Below, one piece after another: positions 51,706 to 64,000 of a stretch of 64,000 bases of DNA. A program made the translations under genes and the position numbers. Within the stretch, counting starts at the first letter, position 1; every line of letters starts with the position of its first letter. Location of the stretch: contig JAOALB010000189.1 in assembly GCA_025331125.1 (NCBI GenBank), positions 24,057 to 88,056 of the forward strand. The letters are read 5' to 3'. The DNA is from Mycogone perniciosa. Its lineage: Eukaryota > Ascomycota > Sordariomycetes > Hypocreales > Hypocreaceae. A model generated the notes under the pieces. The model searched no databases. It was given only the letters and a program-made list of their open reading frames with translations, and was not told the origin of the DNA.

Positions 51706-52079
51706 TATTATAACCCGATTAGGCCAAGGCCTAGCTAGAGGAATATCGGAATAATAGACTAATAGGAATATAATTATTAAAGTATATACTAAATTACTAA
51801 TAATTAAGTATATATATAAGTAATTATAAACCTTAAATTGTTAAAGATATAGCTATATTCTTTAATAATTATTATAACTCTCTTTTATATATATATAACT
51901 AGCTTATTATTTATTTAATATAGTTACTTAAATAGTTATTAATAATTATATTTATTAAAACCATTTATTTTATAGAAATATAACTATATTACCCTGCTTA
52001 GTATTTACTTTTAACCTCTTTATTAATATAAATTTATAAACTTTAATTTAACTATTAAAAATTAACCTGGATGATTATA
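51706..52079 (+). repeat. Gypsy 5' LTR
   Basis: Starts TATTATAACCCGATTAGG and ends GGATGATTATA. The next bases, TATTAATAACT, repeat the start of the internal region seen at 6614. Confidence 0.85.
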
Positions 52080-55000
52080 TATTAATAACTCTTAGTTAAA
52101 AGGCTATTAAGAATTTTAAGTAATACTGTAAGTATATTTACTAAAATATCTTTTTTTAATAATCTTAATACCTTACCTTTTATTTTACCTCTTTAGTAAA
52201 GGCAGGCTAATAATAAAGATAATAATATAAATAGAAGTAAAGATAAATATAAAGTTAATAAAATAAAATAACTATATATTTATATAAAGGAACCCTTTAA
52301 ATATATAAAAGTTAATTGTATAAAATAAAAATAATACCATTAATATTTAATTATTAAAAATAGTAGGTTTTAATAAATAATTTACTAATAGTAAGCAACT
52401 ATTATAAATTTATAAAATTAGGCCTTACCTGCTTTAAACTTTATAATAAACTTTAAAGGGAATTAACCTTTAACGGATTTAAAAGAAATACTTGAAATAT
52501 AGCCTTTAAAGCCTTTTAATAAAAGTATTATAGTATTTTAACTGTTTTTTATTTAACTATATAACTATTTTACCTATTTTTAATTAACTTTAATATAAAG
52601 ACTAGTAAAGTTTTTTTAACTATTAAATAATTTAAAGGCAATACTTTAAAGTAATTTAAATTTACTTAAAGGGATTTCTTTAATAATAAAAGTAAAGCCA
52701 ATAAATAAATATAATTTATATTTACTAGCTATAATTAATTTAAAGAAAAATTCAAAAAATATTTTTAATCGTATTAATAAAAGTATACTATAAAAGATAA
52801 ATTTATAAATTAAATTTAAAAAAGAAAATACTTTAACTATATTATATATTTTAAAAACTATACTTTAAAAGTTAAATAAAGAAACTTTACCTTTATTAAA
52901 TGCTTTTATAATAAATTTAAATTAAAAGTTAAAAAGGAAGTTTATAAATTCTTGTATAATAAAAGTATTATTAAATTTATTAAAAAATATAGAAATATAG
53001 ATAATTTACTTTATAAATTTTAGTTAAATATAAAAAAAGATAATAGTAATTTAAATAAATTTAAAGGTATTCAAGATATATAAATTAAAGTAAAAAGTAA
53101 TAAAAATATAGTATTAACGTTAATAATAAAATATTTAATTAAATAAATTTAAATGTTATTTAAAAGGGAAAGGTAAAAGTTATTTATTATAACTGTAATA
53201 AATTAAAATACTTTTTAAAAGATTATAAAGCTTTATAAAAGCTAAAATTTAATAAACTTTAAAAGCCTATACTAAAACTTAAATAAAAAGTTAATATAGT
53301 TTTAAAATTTTTAATTATATATTATTTAACTAAACTATATATTATAGTAATAGCTGCTTTATTTATAAACCTAATAAAGATAAAAGTAAATAATATTTAA
53401 AATAACCTAGAAAGATATTTATAATAAATTAAAGGGTATATTGGTTAAGACTTAAATCTTTAACTTTTAAAGGTATTTTTAAAAAAGATAAAGTAAATAA
53501 ATATTTACTATATTTAAATAGTTTAATAAAATAAAACTTAAACTTTAGCTATATAAAGTTAAATGAGGATAATAATATTTTAAATAAATAAATAGTCGCT
53601 ATAATTAATTATTAATACTTTAATTGAATTAATATAAATAATAAAAGATAAATTAATAGCAGTAACTTAAATAATAAAAATAAAAATAACCTTTTATAAT
53701 ATAGACTATTATTATATAATACTATACCTTTAAAACTAGAAAATATATTACCTATAAATAATAACTTTAAAAGTAAATTAAATAAATATTATTTAAATTT
53801 AATTAAAAGAGTTATTATAAGTATATAATAAAATAGGTTAAACCTATACTTATATAAACAGCTTTACATATAAGATAAAGCTAATAATAAAATGGCTGTT
53901 AAAGCTATTTTAACTGCTTTAACTATATAAACAAAACCTACAGATTTTTATATATAAAGAAACTATACTATAAATAACCTTATTTATAAAAAATAGTATA
54001 TAATATTTTAAATTACTTATATTATATATAGATATATAGTATATTTTCGAAAAAAGAAATATAATGTACTTTTAATTAAAATCTTATTTTACCCTTTAAA
54101 ATAAATATAAAACTATAATGCTTTTAAAGAATAAATTATAATTATATAGTATTAAAACTTTAAGAGTATTATTATTAAATTAAATACTAAAGCTTTAAAG
54201 GAATATTATTAGCTATAAAGATTTAAAGGATATAAGTTTAAAAGATACTATATTTACTGTTAAGAGAAACTAATAAAATAGCATTTCCGCTATAATAAAA
54301 GGTTTAAATGCAATTAATAATACTATTTAAAGTATAATAGCTTAAAGTATATTATATATAAATAAAATACGTTAAGGGTTAATATATATAATGAGCTAAT
54401 AATACTTTATATTTATTACTAGACTATATATACTATTAAAAGGATAAATATACTATTTATTTATAGAAAAAACTTTAAAAGTAGTAAATATAAAAGTAGA
54501 TTAAGTATAAACCTATTATAGAAGATAAAGAGATTACTGAAATTATAAAGGAGCTGTATTAAAATTAATTTAATTTTATTATTTATAAAGGAACTGCCTA
54601 TAATAGAAAAAGGTAGTATTTGCTTTAAAGAACTTTAATTAATTATAAAATCTATATAAAAGAAATTAGGAAATAATTAATATTACCTATAAAAAGGCTA
54701 TAAAATAATAACTGATAATTTATATCTTTTAAAATATTAAATAATAAAAGTAATAATAAAAACTTACTATATTTTAAATTAAGGATAATAGTTACAGGAT
54801 ATTAGTTATATATATTAACAAATAGTAAAGTAATAGGCAATTTTATTGCATTTATAACTATAGACTTCTTATAATTACTTTAAAAGAAAACTAAATTATA
54901 TTAACTTTATTAGGCAAAAAGAGGAGCCTTTATATAAAATAACGGATAGGTTAAATAAAAGGTTAATTATTTTAAACTTAAAATCGCTAAATATAAAAGA

Positions 55001-58000
55001 GTAGTTCTTTATAATGTAGCGAATATTAATAGGTATAGGATTATTTTTAGTTATTTTTAGTTAAAATGTAATAACTTTAATATTAACTAGGAGAATAGCT
55101 AGCTTTATTAATGCGATAGCGAAGCTCTTTTAATAATTAGAATTATTAAAAAGGCTTTAGCTGTAAGGCGGAAATTTTATATAAAACCTTTAAATATATT
55201 AAAAAAAGGAATTAAAAAAGTTACTTTTAATTTAATTATAGGAATAATCTATTTAAAAGTAAAACTTAAATAAAGTAAAAGAAAAGATAAATAAATTTAA
55301 AGAATAATTGCCTTTTTCTAAAAAGTATTTAATAATATTAATAAAATACTTCAAATAAAAAGCTTTAAAACAGTAGCGTTATTAAAATAACTATAAAATA
55401 TATTTAAAGAATACTAAAAGTATAAAAAGCTATTTAAAGAAGTATTTAATATGAAACTATTAAAATATAGTTAATAAAACTATATAATTAAGCTTAAACA
55501 TAATATAAGTATTATTTTCTATAAGATTTATAATTTAAATAAAAAAAGGCTTAAAAGCCTATATAACTATTTAGATAATATATTAATTAAAGGGTATATT
55601 TAACCTTTTTTATTAAAAATAGACTATTTTATTATATTTATATTAAAAAAAAAGGTAAATTATGCTTAATTATAGATTATTAATAGTTTAATACATTACT
55701 ATTAAAAATAAAATTCTACTACTATTAATTATAAAATTACAGGATAGACTATATAGGAAAAAGTAGTTTATAGCGCTAGACTTTAAAGGCGTTTATAACT
55801 TTATTTAAATTAAAGAAAAATATAAATAAATAACTGCTTTTTAAATTAAATATAATTTATTTAAATATTTAATTATACTTTTCAGTTTTATTAATGCCTT
55901 TATAATATTTTAAAAAATAATAAATAATATATTAAAAAGGTATTTTAATATTAATATAATTATTTACTTAAATAATATTTTAATTCTTTTAAATACCTTT
56001 AAAGAATATAAAGTATATATTTATAAAGTATTATAAATATTATAAAATACTAAACTATTTATAAAAATAAACAAATATAAATTCTATATATAGAAAATTA
56101 CTTTTTTAAAGTATATTATTAGTTTTAAAGAAATTTATATACATTTATTAAAAGTAAAAGTAGTATAAAATTAACTTATACTTATAATAATTATAGAGGT
56201 TTAAAGCTTTTTAAGATTTATTAACTATTATTAATAATTTACTAAAGGCTATAAAAGTATTATATAAACTCGTAATGAATTTACTAAAAAAGATTAAAGG
56301 GTTCTATAAATATTAAATATATAAAAGGCCTTGAATAAATTTAAATAGTTTATTTTAAAAAAACTTATATTTATTATATTTAAAATATTTAAACAAATAA
56401 AAGTTAAAATAAATACTTTTAATTTTACTATAAACGCTTAATTCAATTAAAAGTATAAAAACAGTAAACTATACTTTATTGCCTTTTACTTTAAAGTATT
56501 ATATAGCGTAAAACTAAACTATTTAATATATAATAAAGGATTCCTCACTATTATTTTTATATTTAAAGCATAATAATATTACCTATTAAAAGAAATATAT
56601 AAAGTTAAAGTATATATTAACTATAAAAATATTATATACTTTGCAATAATTTAATAATTTTTTAAAAAGCAGCTCTGCTATATAAAATACCTTTTAGAAT
56701 TGAATTATATTTTAATCTATTAAAAAGCATTTAAAAATAGATAAGTAGATTCGCTTCGCAAATAAGTTAATTATAATTAAGGAAAGATTAAGTATACTAG
56801 GCAGATATTAAAATAAACCTTTACAGGATATTATTAATAAATAGGATTTTAAGCTATATATAAAGTATTTAATAATAATACTATACTTTAATATATTAAA
56901 GCGTATTATATTACTTAAAATAATACTAGATTGTTAACAGATATAAAGTTTAATAAAAAAGGAAGTTAATAATAAAATAGAAAGATTTAAATTTTAAATA
57001 AACTTTAGAAAAGTATAATTATAAACGTTTATTAATACTTAATATATAGATATAAAGGCATTTGCAAAACCTATAAATAAATATAAAGGTATTTTAAAGT
57101 TTTAAAGGCTTAAGAAAGTAATATAAAATATTATCTGTTACTATATAACTTATAAAATAATTAAACCTTTAGAATATAAACTATCCAGTAAACTTTAACC
57201 TTTATTAATACTGGAATAACTATAAAAGTTAATTTTCTTAAAGTTTATTATTAAATTACTACTATTTATTAAACTTAACATAAAGATTAAATATAATAAT
57301 ATTTTAATAATTATACATTAATTTATTAAGTACTTTTATTTCCTTTTATATAAAAAAGTTATAGATATAGAAATACTAGCTAATATATTTTTGCAATTTA
57401 TTATAGTTAATTATATAATTTTAGCTGAAATTATTTTTAATTAAAGATTAACTTTTACATTTAAATTTTAATAAGCATTTATAAATTAATTAAATATAAA
57501 TTATAAACTTAACACTATATATTACCTATAAATAAATAGTTAAATAAAATATATTAACTAAATTATTAAAGTTTATTTAAAAAGTTATGTTAACTTTAAT
57601 AAAAACAATTAAATAAAGAAGCTTTTAATTATATAAATATTATATAATAGCGATATTTTAAAGTTAACTGAATTTAGTTTTATTTATATTGACTATAACT
57701 TTATGCTAGATATATATAAAGCGCTAAAGAAAGGCTTATATATTAATAAAATATAAATTAAAGTTAAAGGTATAAAGCAGTTATATAAAGAAATACAAGT
57801 ATACCTTTACTTTATATAAAGAAAAATAAAAAAGTATATTAATAAATATAAATTAAAGGGATTAATCTTTAAAAAGGGAGATATAGTTTATTATATTATT
57901 AGTCGCTAAAAAAAAGACTATAAATATTAATATAATATAATTAAGCGATAAATTAGATTTTAAAAAACTTAAACTTTATTTAATTAAAAAGGTTATTTTA

Positions 58001-58999
58001 AAAGTTATTTATAAATTTATATTATTAGATAATATTTAGATTTACTTAGTATTTTATATTTTATTATTTAAAAACGTATTATAAAATAAATTAAAAAATG
58101 AATTAATTATAAACTTAATTAAAGTTTTAATTATTTAAAAAGAATATAAAGTTAAAAAAGTTAAAGCTATAAAAGTAGAAAATAATAAATGCTAGTATTT
58201 AATTAAATAGAAAAGCTATAAAAAAGAATATAACTTTTAAAAACTTATAAAATATTTAAAGAATACTTTCATAAAACTTTAATACTTTTATTAAAATTTA
58301 AGTCTTTTAGTAAAGGGTTATTAAATATTGCATATTAATTAAGTATATTTACGCTACTGGAAGACTAGATATTAATAATAGCCTTTAATTTAGCGCGTTT
58401 AAACTCATTTAAGTTATTTAATAAATTAACGCTATAATGCAATATTTTAACTTTATGCGATTGCATTTATAACTGCTGCTTGCAAAAATAACTTAATTGC
58501 GCAAAACGCTTATTTATTAAAGCAGTTAATATTATTATTTGTTACTGCTGTTTTAATAATTTACGCTTAATAGCGCGCTTTTTATTCTTAATATATTCCT
58601 TTTTAGCTGCTAAATAATATACTATAAATATTAGAAATAACTTATAATAAACCAAAAAGGATATATACTAGCCTTTAAAGAGATGCTATTTTTATTATAT
58701 ATCTTGCCTTAATAGGTATACTCTTTATAATAAAAATAACCTATAGCTATTTTATAGGAAATGCTATGCTTTTTATAAACTAAATATAGTATAATAAAGA
58801 TATTAATAGTGTTAATAATTAATATAGCTGCAGTATAATTTTATAAGGATTTAGTAGGTTTAGAAACTTTTTACTGTTTTGCAATACTATAAGGTATAAT
58901 TAAATAGAAATAAAAAAAAGTAAGGAAGAAAAACTTATAATAAAGAAGGATGGCTATATAATAGGTTTTAAGGATAAAACTAATAGGAAGGGGATATTA

Positions 59000-59375
59000 T
59001 ATTATAACCTGATTAGGCTAAGGCCTAGGTTTAAAGGAAAATTAGAACGATAGGGTAATAGGAATATAATTACTAGGGTATATACTAAATTACTGATAAT
59101 TGGGGATATATATAAGTAATTATAAACCTTAAATGATTAGGAATATAGCTATATTCCCTAATCATTATTATAACTCTTTTATATATATATATAACTGGCT
59201 TATTATTTAGTTAGTATAGTTACTTAAATAGTCGTTAATAGTTATATTTACTAAAACCGCCTATTCTATAGAATTATAACTATACTACGCTATTTAGTAT
59301 TTCTTTTTAAGCTCTTTATTAATATAAACTTATGAACCTTGGTTTAACTATTGAGAACTAACCCGGATTATTACA
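59000..59375 (+). repeat. Gypsy 3' LTR
   Basis: Starts TATTATAACCTGATTAGG and ends CCCGGATTATTACA. It is the least mutated LTR end of this family in the window and was used to infer the ancestral TG...CA termini. Confidence 0.87.
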
Positions 59376-61083
59376 AGTTATAATAACTTAAATAATTATT
59401 CTATTCTTAGTTTTATTTTATTTATAAAGCTATTTATATAACTATAAATTTATTTTATTTTATTATATACTTATAACAACTCTTTTAATTAAATTTCAAT
59501 AATATTTGTTTAATTTAACTTTAAGGTTACTATTTATAAATAATATATTTTCTAGTTTTAAAAGTTAGTATTATATAATAATATTTTATATTATAAAGGA
59601 TTATTTTTATCTTTATTATCAAAATTACTGCTATTAATTAATCCTTTATTATTTATAGTAATTTAATTTAAATATTAATAATTAATTATAGTACATATTT
59701 ATTTATTTAAAATATTATTATTTACATTTAACTTTCTATAATTAAAATCTTAATTTTATTTTATTAAGCTATTTAAATATAATAGATATTTATTTACTTT
59801 TACTTTTATTAAACTTATAAATAAAGCTATTATTTTTATAATATATAGTTTAGTTAAATAGCAAATAATTAATAGTTTTAAAACTATATAAACTATTAAA
59901 GTTTATTAATTTTTAGCTTTTATAAAGCTTTATAATTATTTAAAAAATATTTTAATTTATTATAGTTATAATAAATAACTTTTACTTTTCTTTTTTAAAT
60001 AATATTTAATTTAATTTAATTAAACTCTGTATTATTAAAGCTGATAATATACTTTTATTACTTTTTACTTTAATTTATATATTTTTAATATTTATAAATT
60101 TACTTAAATTACTATTATTTTTTCTTTATATTTAAATAAAGTTTATAAAGTAAACTATTTATATTTATATATTCTTTACTAAATTTAATAATACCTCTAT
60201 TTTAATACAATTTATAACCCTTTCTTCTAACTTTTAATTTAAATCTATCATAAAAGTATTTAATAGAAAGAGAATTTCTTTATTTAACTTTAAAAATATA
60301 GTTCTTAAAGTATATAATATTGTTAAAATACGTTCTTTTTTACATTAAATTTATAAATCTATCTTTTATAATATATTCTTTATTAATATTATTAAAAGTA
60401 TTCTTAAATCTTTCTTTATATTTGTTTTAGCTAATAAATATAAGCTATATTTATTTATTATCTTTACTTTTATTATTAAAGAAATCCCTTTAAATAAGTA
60501 GATTACTTTAAAAATATTACCTTTAAATAATTCAATAGCTAAAAAGACTTTATTAATCTTTATATTAAAGCTAGTTAAAAAGTAAATAAAATAATTATAT
60601 AATTTAATAAAAGATAATTAAAATATTATAATACTCTTTTAAAAGGCTTAAAAGCTATATTTTAAATAACTTTTTTAAGTCTTTTAAAAGTTAATTTCCT
60701 TTAAAGTTTAGTATAAGGGTTAAAGTAAATAAAGCTTAATTGTATAAATTTAGAATAATTCTTTATTATTAGTGAATCATTTATTAAAGTTTGTTTTTTT
60801 TAATAATTAAATATTAATAATATTATTCTTATTTTATATTTATATTGTTAAGTTATATATATTAAAAGGCTTTATTTATAGAAATATAAAGTTATTTTAT
60901 TTTACTAACTTTATTTTTATTTTTACTTTTATTTATATTATTATTTTTATTATTATTTTACTTTTAATAAAAAGTGAAAATAAAAGGTAAAGTATTAAAA
61001 TTATTAAAACAGGATACTGCAGTAAATATATTTGTAATATTAGTTAAAATCCTTAATAGCCTTTTAAATAAAGGTTATTAATA

Positions 61084-61485
61084 TATAATAATCCAAGTTA
61101 ATAGTTAAAGGATAAGCTAAGGCTTATAGGTTTATATTAATAGAGAGGTTAAAGATAAATAATAAGTAAAGTAATATAGTTATAACTTTATAAAACAAGC
61201 GCTTTTAGTAAATATAATTATTAATAACTATTTAAACAACTATATAAAATAATTATAATTCTCTTTGTTTTATCTAGAAAAGAAATATATATAGTAAATT
61301 TACTTAAACTATGTATAAATTATAATTATATTAGATTACCTTAACTTATACTCTATAATCCAAGTAATTTATAGTTTATAGTAATTTAAGTAATCCTTCC
61401 TAATTAGTTAATTGTTCTATTATTTTTCCAGGGTACATATCGCCCTAAACCCTTTATATAACTATAAAAGACTTAGATTATAAAA
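61084..61485 (-). repeat. Gypsy 5' LTR (reverse)
   Basis: 402 bp, starting (minus strand) TTTTATAATCTAAG and ending TTATTATA. It keeps CCAGGGTACATATCGCCC where the 3' LTR has CTAGGGTATATATTATCT, a set of C/T and G/A differences. Confidence 0.8.
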
Positions 61486-62215
61486 CTGTTATTATTTAAT
61501 TAACTGCTAATATAAAAGATATATTTATAAAAGGTATTGAAATATTTAATATTAATTATAATATTATATAATCTGGTAAAATACTAGTTAATATACTTTT
61601 ATAAATAAACTTTTATATTTGTATCTTTGATATTAAATTTATCCTTAAAGTTATTAATTTAATACTTTAAAATATTATTACTTGTAGCTTTAATAAATGT
61701 ATTATTTTTTTTGCTTTAGCTTTAAAGTTTATATCAAGTAAACTTTAAGTTTTTAATAATAGTAGTATTTTTAAACCTTTTTTATTTGAAAGCTATATGA
61801 AAATTATACTTTTAATTTTAAAAGCAATTAAACATAATCTTAAAAAACTATTTAGGTTTTAATATTTAAAGCTATAAAATAATATATTAATTTTTATTAT
61901 AAACTTTTAAAATAATATAAATATAAATATAAAGTTAATTGTAAAAGTAATCAGTAAGCTTTACTTTTTAATTAAAGTCCCCCTTTATACTTTTTATTTT
62001 TATTTTAGTATTAAGTTAAATATAGGCTAAGGAATTAAATATAGGTTAAAGAGTTAGTTTAAAGTATATTCTTCATAGGGATATGAGCTTTTAGGCTTAA
62101 AGTCTTACTATAGTTAAGGATTAATAGATTTCCTGTAAAATATAAAGTATTTAATAGTATTGCAGCTAGGCTATTAATAATTTTATTAATTCTTTTTAGG
62201 TAAAGTTAAAGGCTA

Positions 62216-62413
62216 AAGGTAATAGTGCAGTTATTATAGGAAAGTATAAACTATTATAGTATATAAAATAATAGGTTAAAGTAATATCTTTATTATACCT
62301 TAAATAAAGTAAAAAGCTATAAAATTATAGTTTAAAACTATAGGACTAAGTTATTATACAAGGATATATATAATACTAATAATTTATTAAAGGGCAGGTT
62401 TAGTGCTATAATA
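62216..62413 (-). repeat. 5' LTR (reverse)
   Basis: Partner of the copy at 40,934. The shared core includes ACAAGGATATATATAATACTAATAA and AAAGGGCAGGTTTAGTGC with few differences. Confidence 0.65.
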
Positions 62414-63764
62414 TAAACTTTTATAGTAATATTAAAAGTGCCCCTTAAAGCAGTGAAAGCTTTTATTAAATTATTTACTATAACTAAAACTCAAATTTAT
62501 ACTCTTAACTATATTTATATAAAAGTAATTAAATAAACCTTTAAGTTTAATAAATATATATTTACTTTTTAAAATAAGTTTTCTAAAAATACTTTTTATA
62601 GTAGCTAGCCAATTAAATAAATAAAAAAGATCTATTAATAAATTATAGTTAAAGTTTACTATAATTATTATAACTAATAAAAAACAGCTATTAATATTAT
62701 TAAAAAGCTTAATTAAAATAAAATAAAGCTTTTTAAAATAATAGTTTTATAAGTCTTTAAAGGTATTAAGTTTTATAAAATAAACCTAATAAAAAAGCTT
62801 AAATTAATAGTAAAAATAAAAGTTAAATACTTCTACTTATATAAAGTTTATTATAACTAGGCTTTTAAAGATTAAAGAAATATTATTTAATTTACAAAAA
62901 TTATATTTTACTGCTATAAAGGCTATTATATATAAAGGAAAGCTGATAAATATTTTATTTAAAGCTATATTTATAAATATTAAAAAAGTACTAGTAAATT
63001 TATATTATAAAGTACTTTTTTTTATATTAAAAAATGTCTTTACTATTACCAGGCATTAAAGACTATTAAAAATAAAAAAGACTTAAAGACAGTAATTATA
63101 AAGTTAAATACTAAGCTTAAAATACTTATAAAAAAGGAATAAAACTTAAATAATTAAATAAATAAGTTAAAATTATATTAAATTCCTAGCTAAAAGCTAT
63201 AATAAAGGTTTATTTAAAAGAATAGGAAACTTTGGCAAAGCACTAGTAAAAGAATTAACTAACAGCAATATTAACAAATAATCTTAATTCTATTAATATT
63301 TTTATTTACTAAAAAATACTTTTAAACCTAGCTTAATATAGTTATTTAAAAAAATAAAGCTTTAGCTTATAATAATTATATTTAATAATAGGCTTATAAT
63401 CTTTATAGTACTTCCTAGTTCCTTTAATATAATAATTCTTTTACCTTTAATACTATTAAAGCTGCCTAACTATAAGTAAAAAAAACAATAATTAAAAAAG
63501 GTATACTTAAAAGTTATTAGGAAGCTATTATAGTTTAGAAAACTACTTAAATAAAGCTGCTATAAAGGAAAATCTAAGCTTAAAAAGAATTCCAGTCTAC
63601 ATTTAAAAAATAAGTAAGTTGAAAGGTAAAAATAAATATAAAGAAAGCATGGATTATATATATGAAGTTTCCTAGTAAATTTACTTTCAATTCTAAAGTG
63701 TTTTTAATATAAATAAAGACTTTGAAATTTTTCCTTTATATATAAAATTTATATATATCTTTTA
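62414..63764 (+). other. AT-rich sequence with possible decayed zinc-knuckle text, unassigned
   Basis: No open frame. Around 62,800-62,960 one forward reading gives spaced aromatic and Cys residues (FYCYKGYYI...KADK) that loosely recall the CCHC region of a LINE ORF1 or gag protein. With the shared 3'-end repeat and (TTA)n tail that follow, a non-LTR retrotransposon is possible, but the RT is not seen. Confidence 0.3.
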
Positions 63765-63925
63765 CCTACTAATAAAAAAAGCTAAAAAGCTATACCCTTT
63801 AAGGCAATAAAATACTATATAGGGGGAACTTGTATATTTATTAGTAATACTATAGTTAATCTTAATATAATATATCCTTTTACTTTACTAGGATTAATAG
63901 CTTTTATTATAGGGTGTTTATAGTA
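63765..63925 (+). repeat. Element 3'-end-like repeat, second copy
   Basis: Matches 35,530-35,703 in order and orientation (see that entry) and leads directly into the (TTA)n tract. Confidence 0.6.

Positions 63926-64000
<75 letters not shown>
63926..64000 (+). repeat. (TTA)n simple repeat, runs off the window
   Basis: At least 24 uninterrupted ATT units to the last base of the window. Such a tract directly after a repeated 3' end resembles the tail of a non-LTR retrotransposon. Confidence 0.95.

Larger units (their letters stand above)
51706..59375 (+). mobile_element. Forward Ty3/gypsy element nested in the reverse gypsy, 7,670 bp
   Basis: LTRs 51706-52079 and 59000-59375 (about 375 bp). 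Perfect AGTTA target duplication at 51701-51705 and 59376-59380. The polypurine tract AATAGGAAGGGGATATTA ends at the 3' LTR. The 3' LTR keeps TG...CA-type ends (…GGATTATTACA). The RT box at 55965-55976 reads IIIIYLNNILI followed by NTFKEYK. It aligns from end to end with the copy at 6206. The LTRs are about 30 bp shorter, so this is a sub-family. The 58,330-58,990 segment is less decayed (TGCGATTGCATTT, TAGCGCGCTTTTT). Confidence 0.9.
46372..61485 (-). mobile_element. Reverse Ty3/gypsy element split by a forward gypsy element
   Basis: LTRs 46372-46771 (3') and 61084-61485 (5'), 400 and 402 bp. A polypurine tract complement (TAATATCCCCTTTCTATTAG, 46,772-46,791) matches that of the 51706 copy. 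The sequences flanking the inner element (to 51,700 and from 59,381) are contiguous in the reverse complement of the 6206 gypsy around its position 8,420. The RT box at 49658-49669 on the minus strand reads ILIVIYLNN (YLDD to YLNN). Own length without the insert is about 7,439 bp. The flanks GTATT/CTGTT are only a partial duplication. Confidence 0.83.
40934..62413 (-). mobile_element. Reverse LTR retrotransposon hosting two further nested elements
   Basis: Direct repeats at about 40,934-41,138 and 62,216-62,413 end in GTGCTATAACA/GTGCTATAATA, that is, reverse LTRs starting TGTTATAGCAC. Just right of the left copy, TTCCCCCCCCTTTAAAA (41,140 on) is, on the minus strand, a strong polypurine tract abutting the 3' LTR. 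The internal sequence left after removing the nested elements is 41,139-46,371 plus 61,486-62,215, about 6 kb. The superfamily is not determined; no RT box was located. Confidence 0.6.

Noticed and set aside
63926..64000. Telomere or centromere repeat
   Set aside because: Plain (TTA)n trinucleotide, not TTAGGG-type, and preceded by a dispersed repeat end.

Overview
The window looks like a piece of a filamentous ascomycete (Pezizomycotina) nuclear genome with a sharply two-part composition. One intact, ordinary-composition gene, a secreted catalase-peroxidase (KatG2 type) with six short GT-AG introns, sits in a GC-balanced island of about 4.4 kb (about 35,704-40,085). Everything else, about 35.7 kb to the left and 24 kb to the right, is extremely AT-rich, TpA-loaded sequence with no usable reading frames. 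The decay is the kind left by repeat-induced point mutation (RIP): repeat copies differ mostly by C-to-T and G-to-A changes, and reverse-transcriptase YxDD codons have become YINN, YINS, YLNN or YLNK. I cannot name the species.

Most of the AT-rich sequence can be resolved by eye into nested transposable elements. Left arm: (1) a 4.97-kb Ty1/copia element with 274-bp LTRs at 243-5212; (2) a 7.66-kb Ty3/gypsy element with about 408-bp LTRs at 6206-13863, flanked by AGTTA; (3) unassigned AT-rich sequence at 13.9-19.97 kb containing two short GC-richer patches; (4) a copia body fragment at about 19.97-20.95 kb, joined to a reverse copia LTR that is split by a 2,368-bp terminal-inverted-repeat transposon (98-bp TIRs, 9-bp target duplication, MULE-like) and then abuts a forward copia LTR head to head; (5) a reverse gypsy element (about 23.87-35.44 kb) interrupted by a 4.83-kb reverse copia element (28121-32953, duplication ATATT), itself carrying a 625-bp inverted-repeat element flanked by TA.

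Right arm: a reverse LTR element (about 40.93-62.41 kb, with a polypurine tract) contains a reverse gypsy element (46372-61485), which contains a forward gypsy element (51706-59375, duplication AGTTA). This is a three-level nest. The window ends in a long (TTA)n tract that follows a sequence also found at the left edge of the gene island.

The catalase-peroxidase has a signal peptide and every catalytic residue I could check. It is thus probably a functional secreted peroxide-detoxifying enzyme, stranded alone between two large RIP-degraded transposon nests. Upstream it has a TATA box and a Yap1-type site, and downstream a polyadenylation signal. No tRNA, rRNA, CRISPR array or second intact gene was seen.
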